A stretch of DNA of 64,000 nucleotides from Pogona vitticeps (taxonomy: Eukaryota; Chordata; Lepidosauria; Squamata; Agamidae), in the NCBI RefSeq assembly GCF_051106095.1, contig NC_135786.1, forward strand, positions 26,005,001-26,069,000, read 5' to 3'. Below, piece after piece: positions 34,480-46,879 of the stretch. The translations under genes and the position numbers were made by a program. The notes under the pieces are model-generated. The model was not told where the DNA came from. It saw only the letters and a program-made list of their open reading frames with translations, and searched no databases. Every line of letters starts with the position of its first letter. Position 1 is the stretch's first letter.

Positions 34480-36100
34480 GGGAGGAAAAGACAGAATGAC
34501 AACAAAGGACCACTTAAGCGTAATGTTCTTCAAATATGGCAATTCAGTTTATCATTATAACATCTTAACTCTTCTGGTTTTCTTGACCCTGCCGAGCAGG
34601 ATGACTGTGCAAACTATATTCAAGGAATGAAATGTCAGTGGTTATTGAACAGCAGCCTTAGAATAAAGTCCAATTGATCTGAAACTTGGCTGTACAGTAT
34701 AGCTACAGTATTGTACGGGTGGATAAGCCTGGAAAGTTCTGTTTCTGGACTATAGTTTCCAGAATCCTCCAGCCAGTGAAGCCACTAAGGATGCTCCCTG
34801 GGGCATTCTGGATTTTTAAAACAGCTACAACTTGTTCAAGCTCTGGCCTTTCCCCACAGATGTTTCTGATTCATTTAGTCAGTTACAGTATATCAAGATA
34901 TCTTAATAAGCATAGTGTTCAAATCACCCTTCCAAAGTATAAATAGAGTATTTGTATTGCATTAGTCTTTCAGGACCATGAGTCTAGTTCTTCAGTTGCT
35001 AGAAATGTTAAGAATGTACATGACAAAACTTTCATCTTTGTTTCATTTGGGGCTCAGAGGGAGCCTCTTGTGTTTTTGTGTTCATCAGTCCTTTCATTAA
35101 AAAATGAAAGAGACCACTTTGGGGTTCTTTCATTTCCTTTCCCCTCATTTGTGTTTTTTAGTACTAGTCCAAAACAACCCTAAAGAACCCTCAGAAACTA
35201 CTGCAAAAAAGGGCAAGGCAGGCAACAGAGAATCAATCTATTCCAAAAACAGACAACAGTATAACCAAAAACAACCAGTCGCCCCCATATTCACCTTTAA
35301 CAAATGCACAGTGCATTAACCAAATAAATAACAATGAAAATGGATCTGTTTCAGGAGTTCTAAAATGATAGAAGACAAGGAGAAAGAAAGACTTGTCTTT
35401 CTGGATTAACGTCATCTGGTAACTGGGGCAGACAAGACAAACTGGAGGAGGGTGAAGTATTGGTGAAGTACTGAAATAAGGAAGTATTGCATAGCTTCTA
35501 CCTGCTATCTGGCACAAAACATAATTTAAAAATTCCCACACTATTATTTACTATTTATCAGACTGAAACAGAACAGGATTAAAGAGATTTATATGTGTAC
35601 TGGAGAGGGATGATGGAAGAGCACAGAGCAATTTAAATCCTGACGTGTTTTAGAAAATGTGCATTTGAAATCCTGAAGGAATTAAGAGTTCCCTCTTCCC
35701 GGCTTTTCTTTCATCCCCGTCTTGCAGAAACAGCGGGGGAGATGGATTTTAACTACAATGTCCCATCAGTCCCCTTACTTCCCAGTTCTGAAGAGAAGAA
35801 ACCAGGCTTTCTGAAAGCTGAGATGATGCCTGGACCATTTCACATTGTGAGGCTCCCTCATTGTTTGGGGAAAATGACAAAAATATGTGAATGGCATGGG
35901 GAAAAAATAGAGCCATAAACTGCCACCTTCTCCTGCTTCTCCTCCCTTTGCAGTTTCTTCTTGTGTTCTGTGGGAAAATACCCAGAAAACACAGAGACAC
36001 ACCAAGGTCCAGCAGGCAGAAAGGCAGCCCAAGATGGCGGATGCTAGGATGGAGCTCACCCACCCACAAGGAGCAAGTGGAGCAGGATCAGTGAAGTAAA
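34480..36100 (-). other. probable TP53TG5 5' region, first exon unresolved
   Basis: No start exon could be fixed. A strong YY1-type motif (CAAGATGGCGGA, near 36029-36040) could mark a transcription start for this gene. The open frames at 35749-36110 are not supported by any match. A dispersed repeat (about 34690-34820) lies here. Confidence 0.35.
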
Positions 36101-36109
36101 GAAAAAACA

Positions 36110-36235
36110 TGTTTTTGTAGGTTTTTCAGGCTGTTTGGCCATGTTCTGGAGGGTTTTCTTCCTAATGTTTCTTCAGTCTCTGTGGCTGGCATCTTCAGAG
36201 GACAGGAGTTAGAACTCTGTGTTTTGGTGTAGTGT
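36110..36235. repeat. dispersed repeat, possibly Penelope-like
   Basis: The stretch 'tgtaggtttttcaggctgtt' through 'gtggctggcatcttcagagg' is a common squamate repeat. I recall it as part of Penelope-like elements but cannot prove that here. Confidence 0.4.
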
Positions 36236-36771
36236 GTGGGATAGTAAAAAAGAAAAAGCGCTCTGACTGAGTTGCTGCTAATTCAGGCCCTTTCAGGATC
36301 CCTGCTCCCCCTACTGGACGTTCTAATTAGCTGCTGACAGCAGCCTTTGTGATACTATCGGATGGAAAATTCTCTAAGCTATTTGACCTAGAAAGGTCAA
36401 ACAAAAGAGGGGAAATAAACCACCTTGAAATTTTCATATCCCCCTGTTTTGTTAATATGAATGATAGATATTTCAGAGGCTGTCTTTTGGAAAGTAATGA
36501 AAAAACACAAAAAGAAAAAAAGAGGTTCTTTTTTACAAAAAGTATCATGTTAACGTGAAAATCTTGTTCCTAAAAATGTGCCCTGACACCTTATTTGTGG
36601 GGGAGGGGCTACATATAAAACTACAGATGACAAAACAAAGACAGATAACTTAGCTTTGTGACCAAAGGACAAAATAATACCTCTCAGTCTGCTGCGTGGT
36701 CTAAGGTAACCTACATGCACACTTAAGAATCATATCTCATTATATGCATATAGGATTAACCTGTGCATCTA

Positions 36772-37018
36772 CCCTGTTTCCCCAAAAATCATACCTAACC
36801 TGAAAATAAGCCCAAGTATGATTTTTCAGGATGCTCGTAATATAAGCCCTACCCCAAAAATAAGCCCAGTTAAATGAAACCCCACCCTCCACCATTGTGC
36901 AGCAAAGAGAAGAAGATGACATGATTGTAAAATAAAACATCCCCTGAAAATAAGCCCTAATGTGTTTTTTGGAGCAAAAATTAATATAAGACCCTGTCTT
37001 ATTTTCAGGGAAACACAG
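36772..37018. mobile_element. TA-flanked MITE, 'GTTTCCC...AATAAGACC' family, copy 2
   Basis: Ends ccctgtttcccc and ...agggaaacacag, with TA on both sides (36770-36771 and 37019-37020). Same orientation as copy 1 and slightly shorter (247 bp). Confidence 0.8.
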
Positions 37019-38244
37019 TATTTTAATTTTTTTTTTAAAAAACTTTTTTCTACTGCTCCCTATTTTAGATTGTAATTTCTTAAGGACATCTAAATAGTGA
37101 CTAAGACAACTAAAATACAATAGGTTCAGTGTAGACGTTGTAATACTTAGAGCACAATACTGAAACAAATAGGACAAAAATGTAATCACTGACTCAAATT
37201 GCATTGTTTCTATGGGGTCTACTCTGACTATGATTAAGCCTGGAGCCAGTCTTATGTTATCCAAAATAACCTGTTGTACTAGGCAAAGCTAACAACACCA
37301 AATAGCACCAGTTGCCTAGTTGAAGAACCATGCTTTTAATACACTATAAAAACCCCATTAAAATAGATACCTGCCAAGTGGGCACGGGAAAGGGACTCCA
37401 TTAATATGGTGGCACTGTGAACCTCTGGGAGCTGCCCAATTTATATCAAATTTGGATCTTGGGAAAGATGTAAAGAGAATTCAGGTTCAAATGAAAGCCA
37501 GAAGATCCATATTAGAATAAAACTATCAATAACATTCACAGATATCTGGCCCCTTTTTTTGTTCCTATGATTGTCAGGATGTACATCAGTAATGCTGCAT
37601 CTCATGAGTCACTCAAGGCATACACCAATCAGAACTTGGCCTAATTTAAGTCACCCTTCCTGCACAGATGCAGTGGCAGAGAGAAAGTGAAAAAGACCAT
37701 GATGCATGCTTGCAAACTCTGCCTACCACCGCTGACAACATCTTAAACCACCATCATCTAAGGAGTCCAAAACACTTTCCCCATCATCCAATGGCCCTCT
37801 TTAGGCAGCCTCATTCTTAAGATGAGAGACATGGTTTAGAAGTTCTTGAACTGGTAATAACGCTGCTATATGCTTTGCTAGATACACAGTTATACATATA
37901 TGTGTAATGCCATAATCAATTCGATACACAAGTCATGAGATATAGAGGGAGCCCCACAACAACACTGAGCATTTGTTGCCTATCTCTAAAAGGGGCCTCT
38001 GATGATTTTAGTCCATAGGTCAAATTTCATTATCACACATCACTTATTTTCAGCTCTAAATAAACTAAACTTCCTGCCTACTTCTTTAATTTTTTTAAAA
38101 AAACATTCATTAGGCCTCTAATAGTTTAGTCCACTAGCCTTACCATACTTATCTGGACTTAAGTCTTAATGGGTCTTGTGCCAAAGGAGGCAAGTATCAT
38201 TTTGCAGTGCATGCCCTCTACTATGTGATGTATAATGATTTAAT

Positions 38245-38268
38245 CAACAACAACAACAACAACAACAA
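38245..38268. repeat. (CAA)n microsatellite
   Basis: Eight CAA units. Confidence 0.85.
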
Positions 38269-38419
38269 TCATACAAACCAAAAAGGATGATAAATAATCA
38301 AACAGAATACAAATCTGCAGAAAAAAATTACAGCTGCTTTAAAAAGATGGCAATTATTCCAGAAGGGCAAAAAGACAGTAGTGAGATGTCAGCATAAAGG
38401 TTAAAACAATGATTGTTGT

Positions 38420-38660
38420 TACAGGCTGTCAAAGCCCCTCTGATTTATGGTCACCCTATGAATGAATGAGTGATCTCCAAAATGCCCTGCCATCAACAGC
38501 CCTGCTCAGTTCTTGCAAATTCAAGGCTCTAGCTTCCTTTATGGAGTCAATCCATCTTATATTTGGTATTCCTTTTTTTCTGCTGCCTTCAACTTTTCCT
38601 AGCCTTACTGTCTTTTCCAATGAGTTTGCCTTCTCATGATGTGCCCAAGTTACAATGGTC
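38420..38660 (-). mobile_element. old RTE/Bov-B-related LINE 3' fragment
   Basis: The minus strand encodes SLEKTVRLGKVEGSRKK, then IRWIDSIKEA and LQELSRAVDGR. This is parallel to, but diverged from, the Bov-B ending SLEKTLMLGK...RWLDSV. It is therefore a separate, older RTE family. Confidence 0.65.
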
Positions 38661-38684
38661 TAGCAGCTTTAAAATAAAATCTAG

Positions 38685-38775
38685 ACTAGAGCTAAAAGAG
38701 GCTACTTTTTGGACTTGAAAACCCTGAATCTTGGAAATGTAGTCCAAGGAAGAAACTTTTCCTAGCTCTGACTTA
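38685..38775. mobile_element. small foldback element
   Basis: The left 'gaggctactttttggacttg' pairs with the right 'gtagtccaaggaagaaactt' in inverted order. Same family as 39431-39525. Confidence 0.5.
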
Positions 38776-39333
38776 CATAATACAGTATCTGAAATGATAA
38801 AAGTTGAGCTACCTTGGACCATTCTTTCTTCTTTTCTAAGGCCTTCATATTCTTTCGGGTGGCTCTACAAGAGTTTCAGCAGTAGAGTCTGTAGCACACA
38901 GGCAAGATAGCTGAGAGAAAGATGGCTGCTCCCTCTGTCTCTGAGATGCTACTGGCCCCTTTAGGGTTTGGGGAGCCCCAAGTAATGTTAAATACACAGG
39001 TGCTGTGACATTTCATTGTGACATCAGAAACCAGTTACCATCATAAAAAGAGAGTCATGAACTTGAGGGTTGGCAGGATGCAAGGACTAGAGAGGGAATA
39101 AGGCCAGCCCTACCATTAGATGGAGTAAAGCATTCACATCAGACAGCAGATTTTGTTGTGAAAGAGCTATATGTTGTTAAATTACCTAATTGGTGGTTAC
39201 TGTAATTTTACTGCCAAGGATGGAAAGAGATGTTTCTGCCATTTTCCTTCTTCACATGCCAAAGTAATTTCTCTGGCTTTGGACACTATGTTAAATCATG
39301 GAAAAATTGTGAATACTGATTTTGAACAGAATG

Positions 39334-39399
39334 TGTTTGTTTGTTTGTTTGTTTGTTTGTTTGTTTGTTTGTTTGTTTGTTTGTTTGTTTGTTTGTTTA
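39334..39399. repeat. (TTTG)n microsatellite
   Basis: About 16 GTTT units, followed by the 'ataggctgcctttctcccag' sequence that often follows such arrays in squamates. Confidence 0.95.
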
Positions 39400-39430
39400 T
39401 AGGCTGCCTTTCTCCCAGTAAGGGGACTCA

Positions 39431-39525
39431 ACTTGGAAAAATTACTTTTTGGGGACTAGTGGTGTAAATGACTAGAGTGATCTGAGATCTGTACTCCAAA
39501 AGGTAATTTTTCCAAGCTGTGCTTT
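39431..39525. mobile_element. small foldback MITE
   Basis: The left arm cttggaaaaattactttttg and right arm caaaaggtaatttttccaag are near-perfect inverted repeats around a short centre. Related sequences occur at 38685-38775, about 51960-52070 and about 58690-58785. Confidence 0.7.
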
Positions 39526-41107
39526 GGACGGACAGTGGCAAGCACAGAAGGAAGCACCTTCCCAAAGAAGAAAGTTACTGTGTTTGTAACTCTTCATAAA
39601 GGATCTATCATTGTGAAAACACAATCATCTCAACCTATCAGCTTTTCTTCCTTGGAATAGAAGATTAGAATCCTAATCCTAATATTCTGTTTCTACCCAT
39701 GATCAGCCAGAGGCTTCCAGGAAACCCACAAGTATGAAAACAATCCAAATGTGAAATCTTGTTGCTTAGCATAATAACTCATAACTAACGTCAGCCCATT
39801 GAATCGATGGAATGTATGGAGGAGTAGACCCACTGATTTAATGGGTCTACTCTTTACATGACTTACTATACTACACAACAGGATTTCAGCCATCCACGTA
39901 AGGACAACTCATGATTCATGGAAGGAGTTGTAATGCCAAGAGCTCTGAAAATAAGGATAAAATTAGGGTAATTTGTTCATTCTTTACAACAATGAAAGTG
40001 GTGATGGTTGATGGTTAGTTGAGAAAAACCTGGTACCCTAAATCCATAGGCTTGGACTGAGTATTCTTGTTTGAGATCAAGGCTCAAGGTATCCTCTGTA
40101 AAGATGGTAAAACAGCATTTTTAAGTAGTGATGATATTAAGATTTAGTGGCTGACTGTGTTTTATTCACTCTGTGTGACTCTGCTTTTAATAGCTTCTTT
40201 TGAGTTCACTTCTGGCTTTCCATATTTAAAGGAAAGGCAAAGAAACAAATAAGCAAGTGGAGCAGAAAACACATACACAAAACCAGTCAAAGCCTATTTT
40301 ATTATCAAGATAATTGATCATTGGAAGTACAGTGAAGCCAGTCAAACTATGGCTGCCTGTGAGTCACCCTTTCCGTGTTGACAAGTACGTATTGTTTTTC
40401 CTATGGGTTTCTAGCAACACCTCCAGCATACCATATTACCACAATACTATATATTTGTATTTAGCCATTAATTCCCGATTAGAAGAACAGAAATGAAGAG
40501 AGTAGTGTATTTCATATATAAGAATAGTGATGGTGGAAAGGAGGAGATGATCCAGTACACAGGAAGTATATTGATTTGATGACTGAAGCGGTATTAGGGA
40601 GACTGTTTAAAACACAAAATGTTCCAGGGGTTTTTCTTCAGCAGGGGGCAGTGTTGTTCATTTCAGTGTCTTTACGCTAAAATCACCATGGAAACAACAA
40701 AGCATGATTGGCTGGTAAGGGAAAGGAGGACCACATGTTTGTTGTTGTTGTTTTAAAGCAAGTGTGTAGCTCATCAAGTGTCTGACCATTAGTTAATTAA
40801 TTAATTAGTTAACATAGATTTTGCAGTCTGTCATGGCTAGTTTATACTACTGGTTGTTTTCTATTTCAAAGTCTTTTCTATTTCCTAACCATTTCTTACG
40901 TAGAATTTGCCTTTCCACTATCACTAGACAAGGAAGTGGTGTTTTCAGTTTGCAGTCTACAACATCCCCCAAAGATATTTGGATAACTTCTGTCAGTTCA
41001 GATTTCATTGGTGTCTATGTGTGTCACTGAGATAAAATGAGGATAACACAGTTTCCTGACAAGAAACACTAGACTGTTGGAGATCACAGTCTAAATATGA
41101 CCCCACA

Positions 41108-41945
41108 GAGCGAAGTGGCTGCAAAAAAGCCAGTGCTGTTTTAATGCTGCATTAATAGAAATACAGTCTCCAAATCGCACACTAGTTCTCCTCTATTTGG
41201 GACTGGTTAGGCTGTATCTAGAGCACTAAGCCCAGTTCTAGACACCACACTTTGAGAAGGATGCCGACAAACTGGAACAAGTTCATCGGAGGGCAACAAG
41301 GATGATCAGGGGACGAAGTCATATGGGGAAAGATAGAAAGAATTGGGCATGTTTAGCCTTAAGGAAAGAATATGAGGGAAGTTGCAATTGTTGTTGTTGT
41401 TGTTTAGTCATTAACTCGTGTCTGACTCTTCGTGACCCCATGGACCAGAGCACACCAGGCCCTCCTGTCTTCCACTGCCTCCCAGAGTTGGGTCAAATTC
41501 ATGCTGGTAGCTTCGATGACACAGTCCAACCATCTCATCCTCTGTCGTCCCCTTCTCCCCTTGCCTTCACTTTTTCCCAACATCAGAGTCTTTTCCAGGG
41601 AGAAGTTACAATAGCAATCTTCAAATGCTTGAAAGGTTGTTATACAGAGGAGTGTAGGATCAGTTGTCAATCATTCTAGAGTGCAGGACACGTAATAATG
41701 GACTCAAGTTACAGGAAGCCAGATTTTGGTTGCATGTCAGGAAAAACTTCTTGTTAGAGCAATACAACAATGGGATCAGTGACTTCAGGAGACAGTGCAG
41801 GCTCCAACACTGAAGGCATTCAAGAGAAAGTTAGACAACCATGTTGCAGATCTTCTTTGATTCAGATTCCTGCATTGAGCAGGAGGTTGGAATCAATGGC
41901 CCTATAGGCCCCTTCCAACTTCATTATTCTATGATTCTATTATTC
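41108..41945 (+). mobile_element. CR1 LINE 3' region, interrupted by Bov-B
   Basis: Contains the end of the CR1 ORF2 frame and the complete 3' UTR: 'ccacactttgagaaggatgc', 'caggaaaaacttcttgttag', 'ggaatcaatggccctatagg' and the family terminus of ATTCTATGATTCT repeats. The Bov-B copy at 41389-41601 splits it. Confidence 0.85.
41389..41601 (-). mobile_element. Bov-B LINE 3' fragment inserted in CR1
   Basis: 213 bp. The minus strand encodes SLEKTLMLGKSEGKGRRGRQ and EDRRAWCALVHGVTKSQTR. It is flanked by 11-bp duplications, gaagttgcaat (41378-41388) and gaagttacaat (41602-41612), with one mismatch. Confidence 0.88.
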
Positions 41946-41949
41946 TGTT

Positions 41950-43065
41950 CAAGTTGATTCGAACATATGGAGACCCTAACAGAGTTCCAAAGTCTGTGCA
42001 ATGTATAAGGAATGGTTTTACAATGTCTCCCACCAAGTGAGTTCCCATGGCCTAGCAATGATTTAAACGGTTATTCTAAAATACCTTACAGACAGAACAA
42101 CAAATATTACATTCTATAGAGACTAAAATTGTGTCACAATGACTTTCCTTATAACATTTGCATTTTATAAGAAAACCTCTTTTTGGAAAGAGTAGTTTTG
42201 AGCCAGCCTTGCTCAATTTGGCACCTTTTCAGATATGCTGGATTACAACTCCTGTCAGCCACAGCCATGATTGGGGTAAGACTTGCCTTACTCTTTCCTT
42301 GCGCATTGCTTTTGTCCTCTGACCCACAGAAGCCCTCTTTAGTTTCTTTCTGCCCTGCTGATTTTCAGAGGTCTGTTTGTTTTGCTCTTTGCTTTGCAGA
42401 AAAAGTAGGGGGCATTTATTTTGTCTCTCAGATGAAACACAGGAGTGGCATTTGCCTTCTCTGCTGCCCCCTTTTCTGCCTCTCACTTTCTGCAGATAAG
42501 AATATGCAGCTTCCGGCAGCTGGCCAGGATGACTCCCTTCCCCCTTTTGCACCAAAGTGATGAGCAGGGGAAAAAATTCTCTGTGTTATGTCAAGGAAGT
42601 GTTATTAGAAGCGTTGCTGAATAAAAAAAATGTTTACATCATCACTAAACTTTCTTTCACAAAGGAGAACTACAATTAAAACCTGATTGTAATATCACCT
42701 TTTATGCCTGCAAATGAGTCAGTTTTTATGCCTTTAAATGCTTTTTTTTTTTTTTTTTGTTAAGAAGCAGATTTTTGGAATGCCTTTCTATATATAAGCA
42801 GGATTTGAAAAATAGTTAATGTAAGCTGTGTATGCTGAGTCAGTGAGACCTGAAGAGGCCCAGATTGGATCCATTAAGACATTAAGCTTCCAAGCAGAAA
42901 GAGGGTGAGAACTATTCTATTAGGCACTGGAAAACATATTCTTATCATATCTTCATGTCTCGACATGTGCCATCAAGTTGGAAGCGATTTACAGCAGCCC
43001 TAATAGAGTTTAAAGGTAAGCTATTTAAGGAGGGCTTTTATCAGTTCCAGAACCCTGTGAGCTTC
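41950..43065. other. intergenic, decayed SINE pieces
   Basis: SINE-tail-like segments lie at about 41950-42060 and 42960-43065. A run of T at 42744-42759 and a dispersed repeat near 42205-42275 are the only other features. No gene is seen. Confidence 0.45.
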
Positions 43066-43072
43066 CATGGCA

Positions 43073-43240
43073 AATGCTGTTTTAGACTGCATTAACAGAA
43101 GTATAGTCTCCAAATCCTATGAAATACTAGGTTCCCTCTATTCAGTACTGATTATGCCTCATTCTGAGTACTGTGCCCAGTTTTGGACACAGCATTTTAA
43201 GAAGGATGCTGTAAAACTGGAACAAGTTCACTCTATCCAC
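43073..43240 (+). mobile_element. CR1 LINE fragment
   Basis: The internal CR1 phrases 'gactgcattaacagaagtat' and 'ttaagaaggatgctgtaaaa' match the copy at 41.1 kb. The 3' end is missing. Confidence 0.65.
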
Positions 43241-43244
43241 TACA

Positions 43245-45440
43245 CCACACAGACGATTCTTATCATATCATGTAGCATCAGGATGTTTATCTTAATATAA
43301 CTTAATTTAATATAAAGGGAGATATCACAAATTGGTTATATAAGTAAGTTTCAGTTCTTCACTTCAGGCCTAAATAGAGATCAAGGCTTTTTAGCACATT
43401 ACAGATATTAGTAACCCAGCTTCCTGAAATATCATGCGGGTATAAAACAGTTGACCCATTTGACAGAGTCTGACTTTTGTTCCAAAAACAAATTTTAGCA
43501 TTTCTACAGCATCTAAATCTACCTGGCATACTACTCATCACCTGACCAGGACCTGTAATTTCAAATGATTAGCAGTGTGACAATTCTGTTTTTGTGTTAA
43601 TGAACCATTATCATTTTGCCTATTTGTATCCTCACTTACTCATGAAGCCTATAACCATGGAGTTATGTATAATAGAAGAAGATATGGTTTTGGGGCTCCT
43701 GAAGAAGTGGATTTTGATCGACTAATGGAGCAGAGTTTGGTCCCCCCCCCCCAGTGGTACTGGGGGTGAACAGGTCTCCTAGCAGTAATTCGATGGGCTC
43801 CAGAATGGGACAATAGCCGAGGACACTCTTTATTGTGACCAAGGAACCAATAGAAACAGGAACACTGCCCTTTTTACTGCAGGAGCTTTCTGAGGGGTTG
43901 AGTTCTTTGCATGGATCCCTCAGAGAACCTCCTTTCAAGAGGGTACCCTGTTAAGACCCAGGGAACCCTGAGGGTCCTGGTCTCACAAAGCAAGAGGGAA
44001 GAAGGAGCCTTGGCTTTTCAAGGACAGCTGGTAAAGCTGGGCAGGGGATACTGCAGCTGGGTTGGAGTGGGTGCCGTTGCTCCCATTAAGCAAGGTGGGC
44101 ACTAAGGTCATGTTGGAGGTATGGTAGGCTCCTGGAGTCCAGTCCCCGGGGTCCTTCATTTGCAGCCACTTATTTTACTCAGTAGGCAGGGCTCAGGGAC
44201 CAGGGCCTCTCTTCCCAGGCAGCCTCCACCTCAGCTGAGGCACAGAATGGGTGATCCCATGCACCAATAGCTTCTCCTCCTCTCAAGTCTTCACTTCTCC
44301 TAACAGTTTATTTCTTAAACTGCCCCGTTAGGGCAATGCACTACTCTGAAGGAAGCTCCTGAGCTCTCTCAGTCTTCCTCTTTCATCCTGGCCTCTGCCT
44401 TGCCCTCTCTGCCTCTCAGGTAGCCCTTACCAGCCATCTTGTTTGCAGGTACCTGCCATCCCTCCCGCTTGCCTACTAAGGGCCTGGGATCTAGGGCCTC
44501 AGACAGCTCAGCCAGGGCCCCGACAGCCACCTCCACAGAGAGTCACGAAATAAAAGTTTTCAGAGAAACAGCTGTATTAGTTGGTTCCAGCAACCACAGA
44601 AACAAAAGCATTGTGACACCTTGAAGACTTATCTCAGTGTGAGCTTTTGAGAATACAATCAAATGGGTTCAGTTTTACTCATAGTATGTTCTGAGTTGAA
44701 TTTAGAGGTGCTTAATCAAAATTAAAATATTACTACTTGAACAACTATAGCAGAACTTAGAGAAATATATAGAGTGTCATTGGCCTTCTGTGGTTACAGT
44801 ACTTGACTTTCTGGCCCAAAATGTTCCAGGGCCACAGTTTTCTAATTAGCTTTTATTACCTATGCTTCCCATTCCCTGATTAGTTCCACTGGCGACATAA
44901 ACAGGAGGGAGCAAATGCTTGATTTCTGGCATCCCTCAGGTGACACTCAGTGATGTGTATATGGAGGCCAAACATTCAAGTGGCAGTGAATAAGCACAGA
45001 GAGAAGGAGGCCAGAAAAGCTGAGAGCAGGAACAGGACAATAGTGGCCAGCAGAAGGCTCTCATGTTGACCCAGCTGGAGATGTTTTGTTTCCTAAAGAG
45101 AAAACCAGGGCGGTGCCCCCTCCAGAGTTTGGAAGTAAGTGATTACAAACAGTGTAGTAATTAGTGACTCATTACTTTGGGGGTAAGAACTAATGTTACA
45201 AGTAGATATAAAGCCAATATTTAGGTGCAATTAGTTACTTTCATGAGTTATGGGGGGATAATCTAGGGCATTTTAAGAGGAATAAGAATTTGTCTAGTTC
45301 TACGCCAGTCTCATCAATTCTAAATGGCAAAGGAAGTATTGTCTTTTATTATTTTTATAAAAATTTGCAACATGTAACATCAGAATTCACCACTAGAGGG
45401 ATCCAGAGTATTCCCTTGTTGGAAAGGTACTGCAACATGT
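43245..45440. other. intergenic, no gene recognised
   Basis: Open frames at 43663-43938, 43911-44105 and 44439-44624 show no domain. A decayed copy of the unresolved repeat family is at about 44565-44740. Confidence 0.4.
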
Positions 45441-45449
45441 TAATAATAA

Positions 45450-46176
45450 ACGGTGGAGATGGTAGTGGACTTTCGAAAACACCCCCCTTGTATACTCCCA
45501 CTTTCCGTCTTAGGCAGCACGGTCTCTGTAGTAGAGTCGTTCAGGTTCCTGGGCACTGTACTCTCTCGGGACCTGAAATGGTCAATTAACATCGATGGCA
45601 TCATTAAAAAAGCTCACCAGCGTCTGTATTTCCTACGACAACTTCGGAAATTCAATCTGCCTCGGGAGCTGCTTGTCCAATTTTACAGAGGCATTATTGA
45701 ATCTGTCCTCTGCTCTTCCATAACTGTTTGGTTCGGTTCGGCAACCAAACTGGACAAGAACAGGCTCCAGAGGACTGGCAGAACTGCTGGAAAAATAATC
45801 AGAGCTGATTTGCCATCATTGGAAGAGTTGTACATTGCACGGGTTAAAAAGAGAGCGGAAAAGATTGCGGCAGATCCACGGCATCCTGGTCACAACTTGT
45901 TTAATCTTCTCCCCTCTGGTCGGCGATACAAGACGCTGTATACTAAAACATCGAGGCACAAAAATAGCTTTTTTCCCTGTGCCATCAAACTGCTGAATTT
46001 GTAACCATCTGACGCAACTGGGAGTTGAGGCAATCAGTTTTTGTAGAATTTGTTCTTAATTGTCTTGTGAATTTTTCTGTTTATGGTGTGTGTGTGTGTA
46101 TGTGTGTGTGTGTATTGTTTTTAAGTGTGGCCGGTAGCCATATTAAATTCCGGGTATGGTTTACATACCTGGCCAG
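45450..46176 (+). mobile_element. L2-like LINE 3' fragment
   Basis: The frame 45453-46004 encodes the RT C-terminus: SFRFLGTVLSRDLKWSINID, KKAHQRLYFLRQLRKFNL, RGIIESVLCSSITVWFG, then HNLFNLLPSGRRYKT and SRHKNSFFPCAIKLLN. These are hallmarks of vertebrate L2/CR1-group elements. A 3' UTR follows and the copy runs straight into a TAAA array as tail. 5'-truncated and fairly young, as the frame is open for 183 codons. Confidence 0.85.
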
Positions 46177-46340
<164 letters not shown>

Positions 46341-46654
46341 CCAACAGATTAGCAGTAACAATAGCAGAAACATGGCTGCTGGCAAGTAATGAGTAACCCA
46401 AAAACTTTCTTTTCAAAGGTTAGATTCCAAGCTCTGACCTCTCTCCTCTTTCCTTTTGGAGTAGCGGTTAACAGGACATTATACTATTTGGAGAAAGCAA
46501 GTTTAGGGAGGGCAAGAATGTCCACGTGGCATATATAGTTCTCCCCTCCAACATATGGACATGGTTAAGGGGTTCAGGGGGTGATAGCAGGGGTGCTGCC
46601 ACTACTGTCCTCCATCAGTCCTGTTCTCACAGCATTCAAATGCCCCCTCATATC

Positions 46655-46875
46655 CTAGGAACTATCTGGCTGCAGAGCCAGAGGCTGGACGTTTGATTCC
46701 TCACTGTGTCTCTTGTGATAAGAGCTAGCCTGTGTAGTCAGCCTATGTGGTCCTGGGCAAACTACACAGTCCCCAGAAGAAGGGAATGGTAGATCACTTC
46801 TGTGTATTCTCTACCTCGAAAACTCTGGAAAGGATTGCCATAAGTCAGAAATGACTTGATTGCATACAATACAAT
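46655..46875 (+). mobile_element. Sauria-type tRNA SINE
   Basis: The B-box-like 'gacgtttgattcct', the core 'tggtcctgggcaaactacac', and the tail 'cataagtcagaaatgacttg' followed by ATACAATACAATA. The head is slightly truncated. Confidence 0.75.
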
Positions 46876-46879
46876 AATA

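Noticed and set aside
35749-36110. Minus-strand frames as the TP53TG5 start exon
   Set aside because: They do not resemble the TP53TG5 N-terminus and give no phase-0 donor leading to the exon at 34477.
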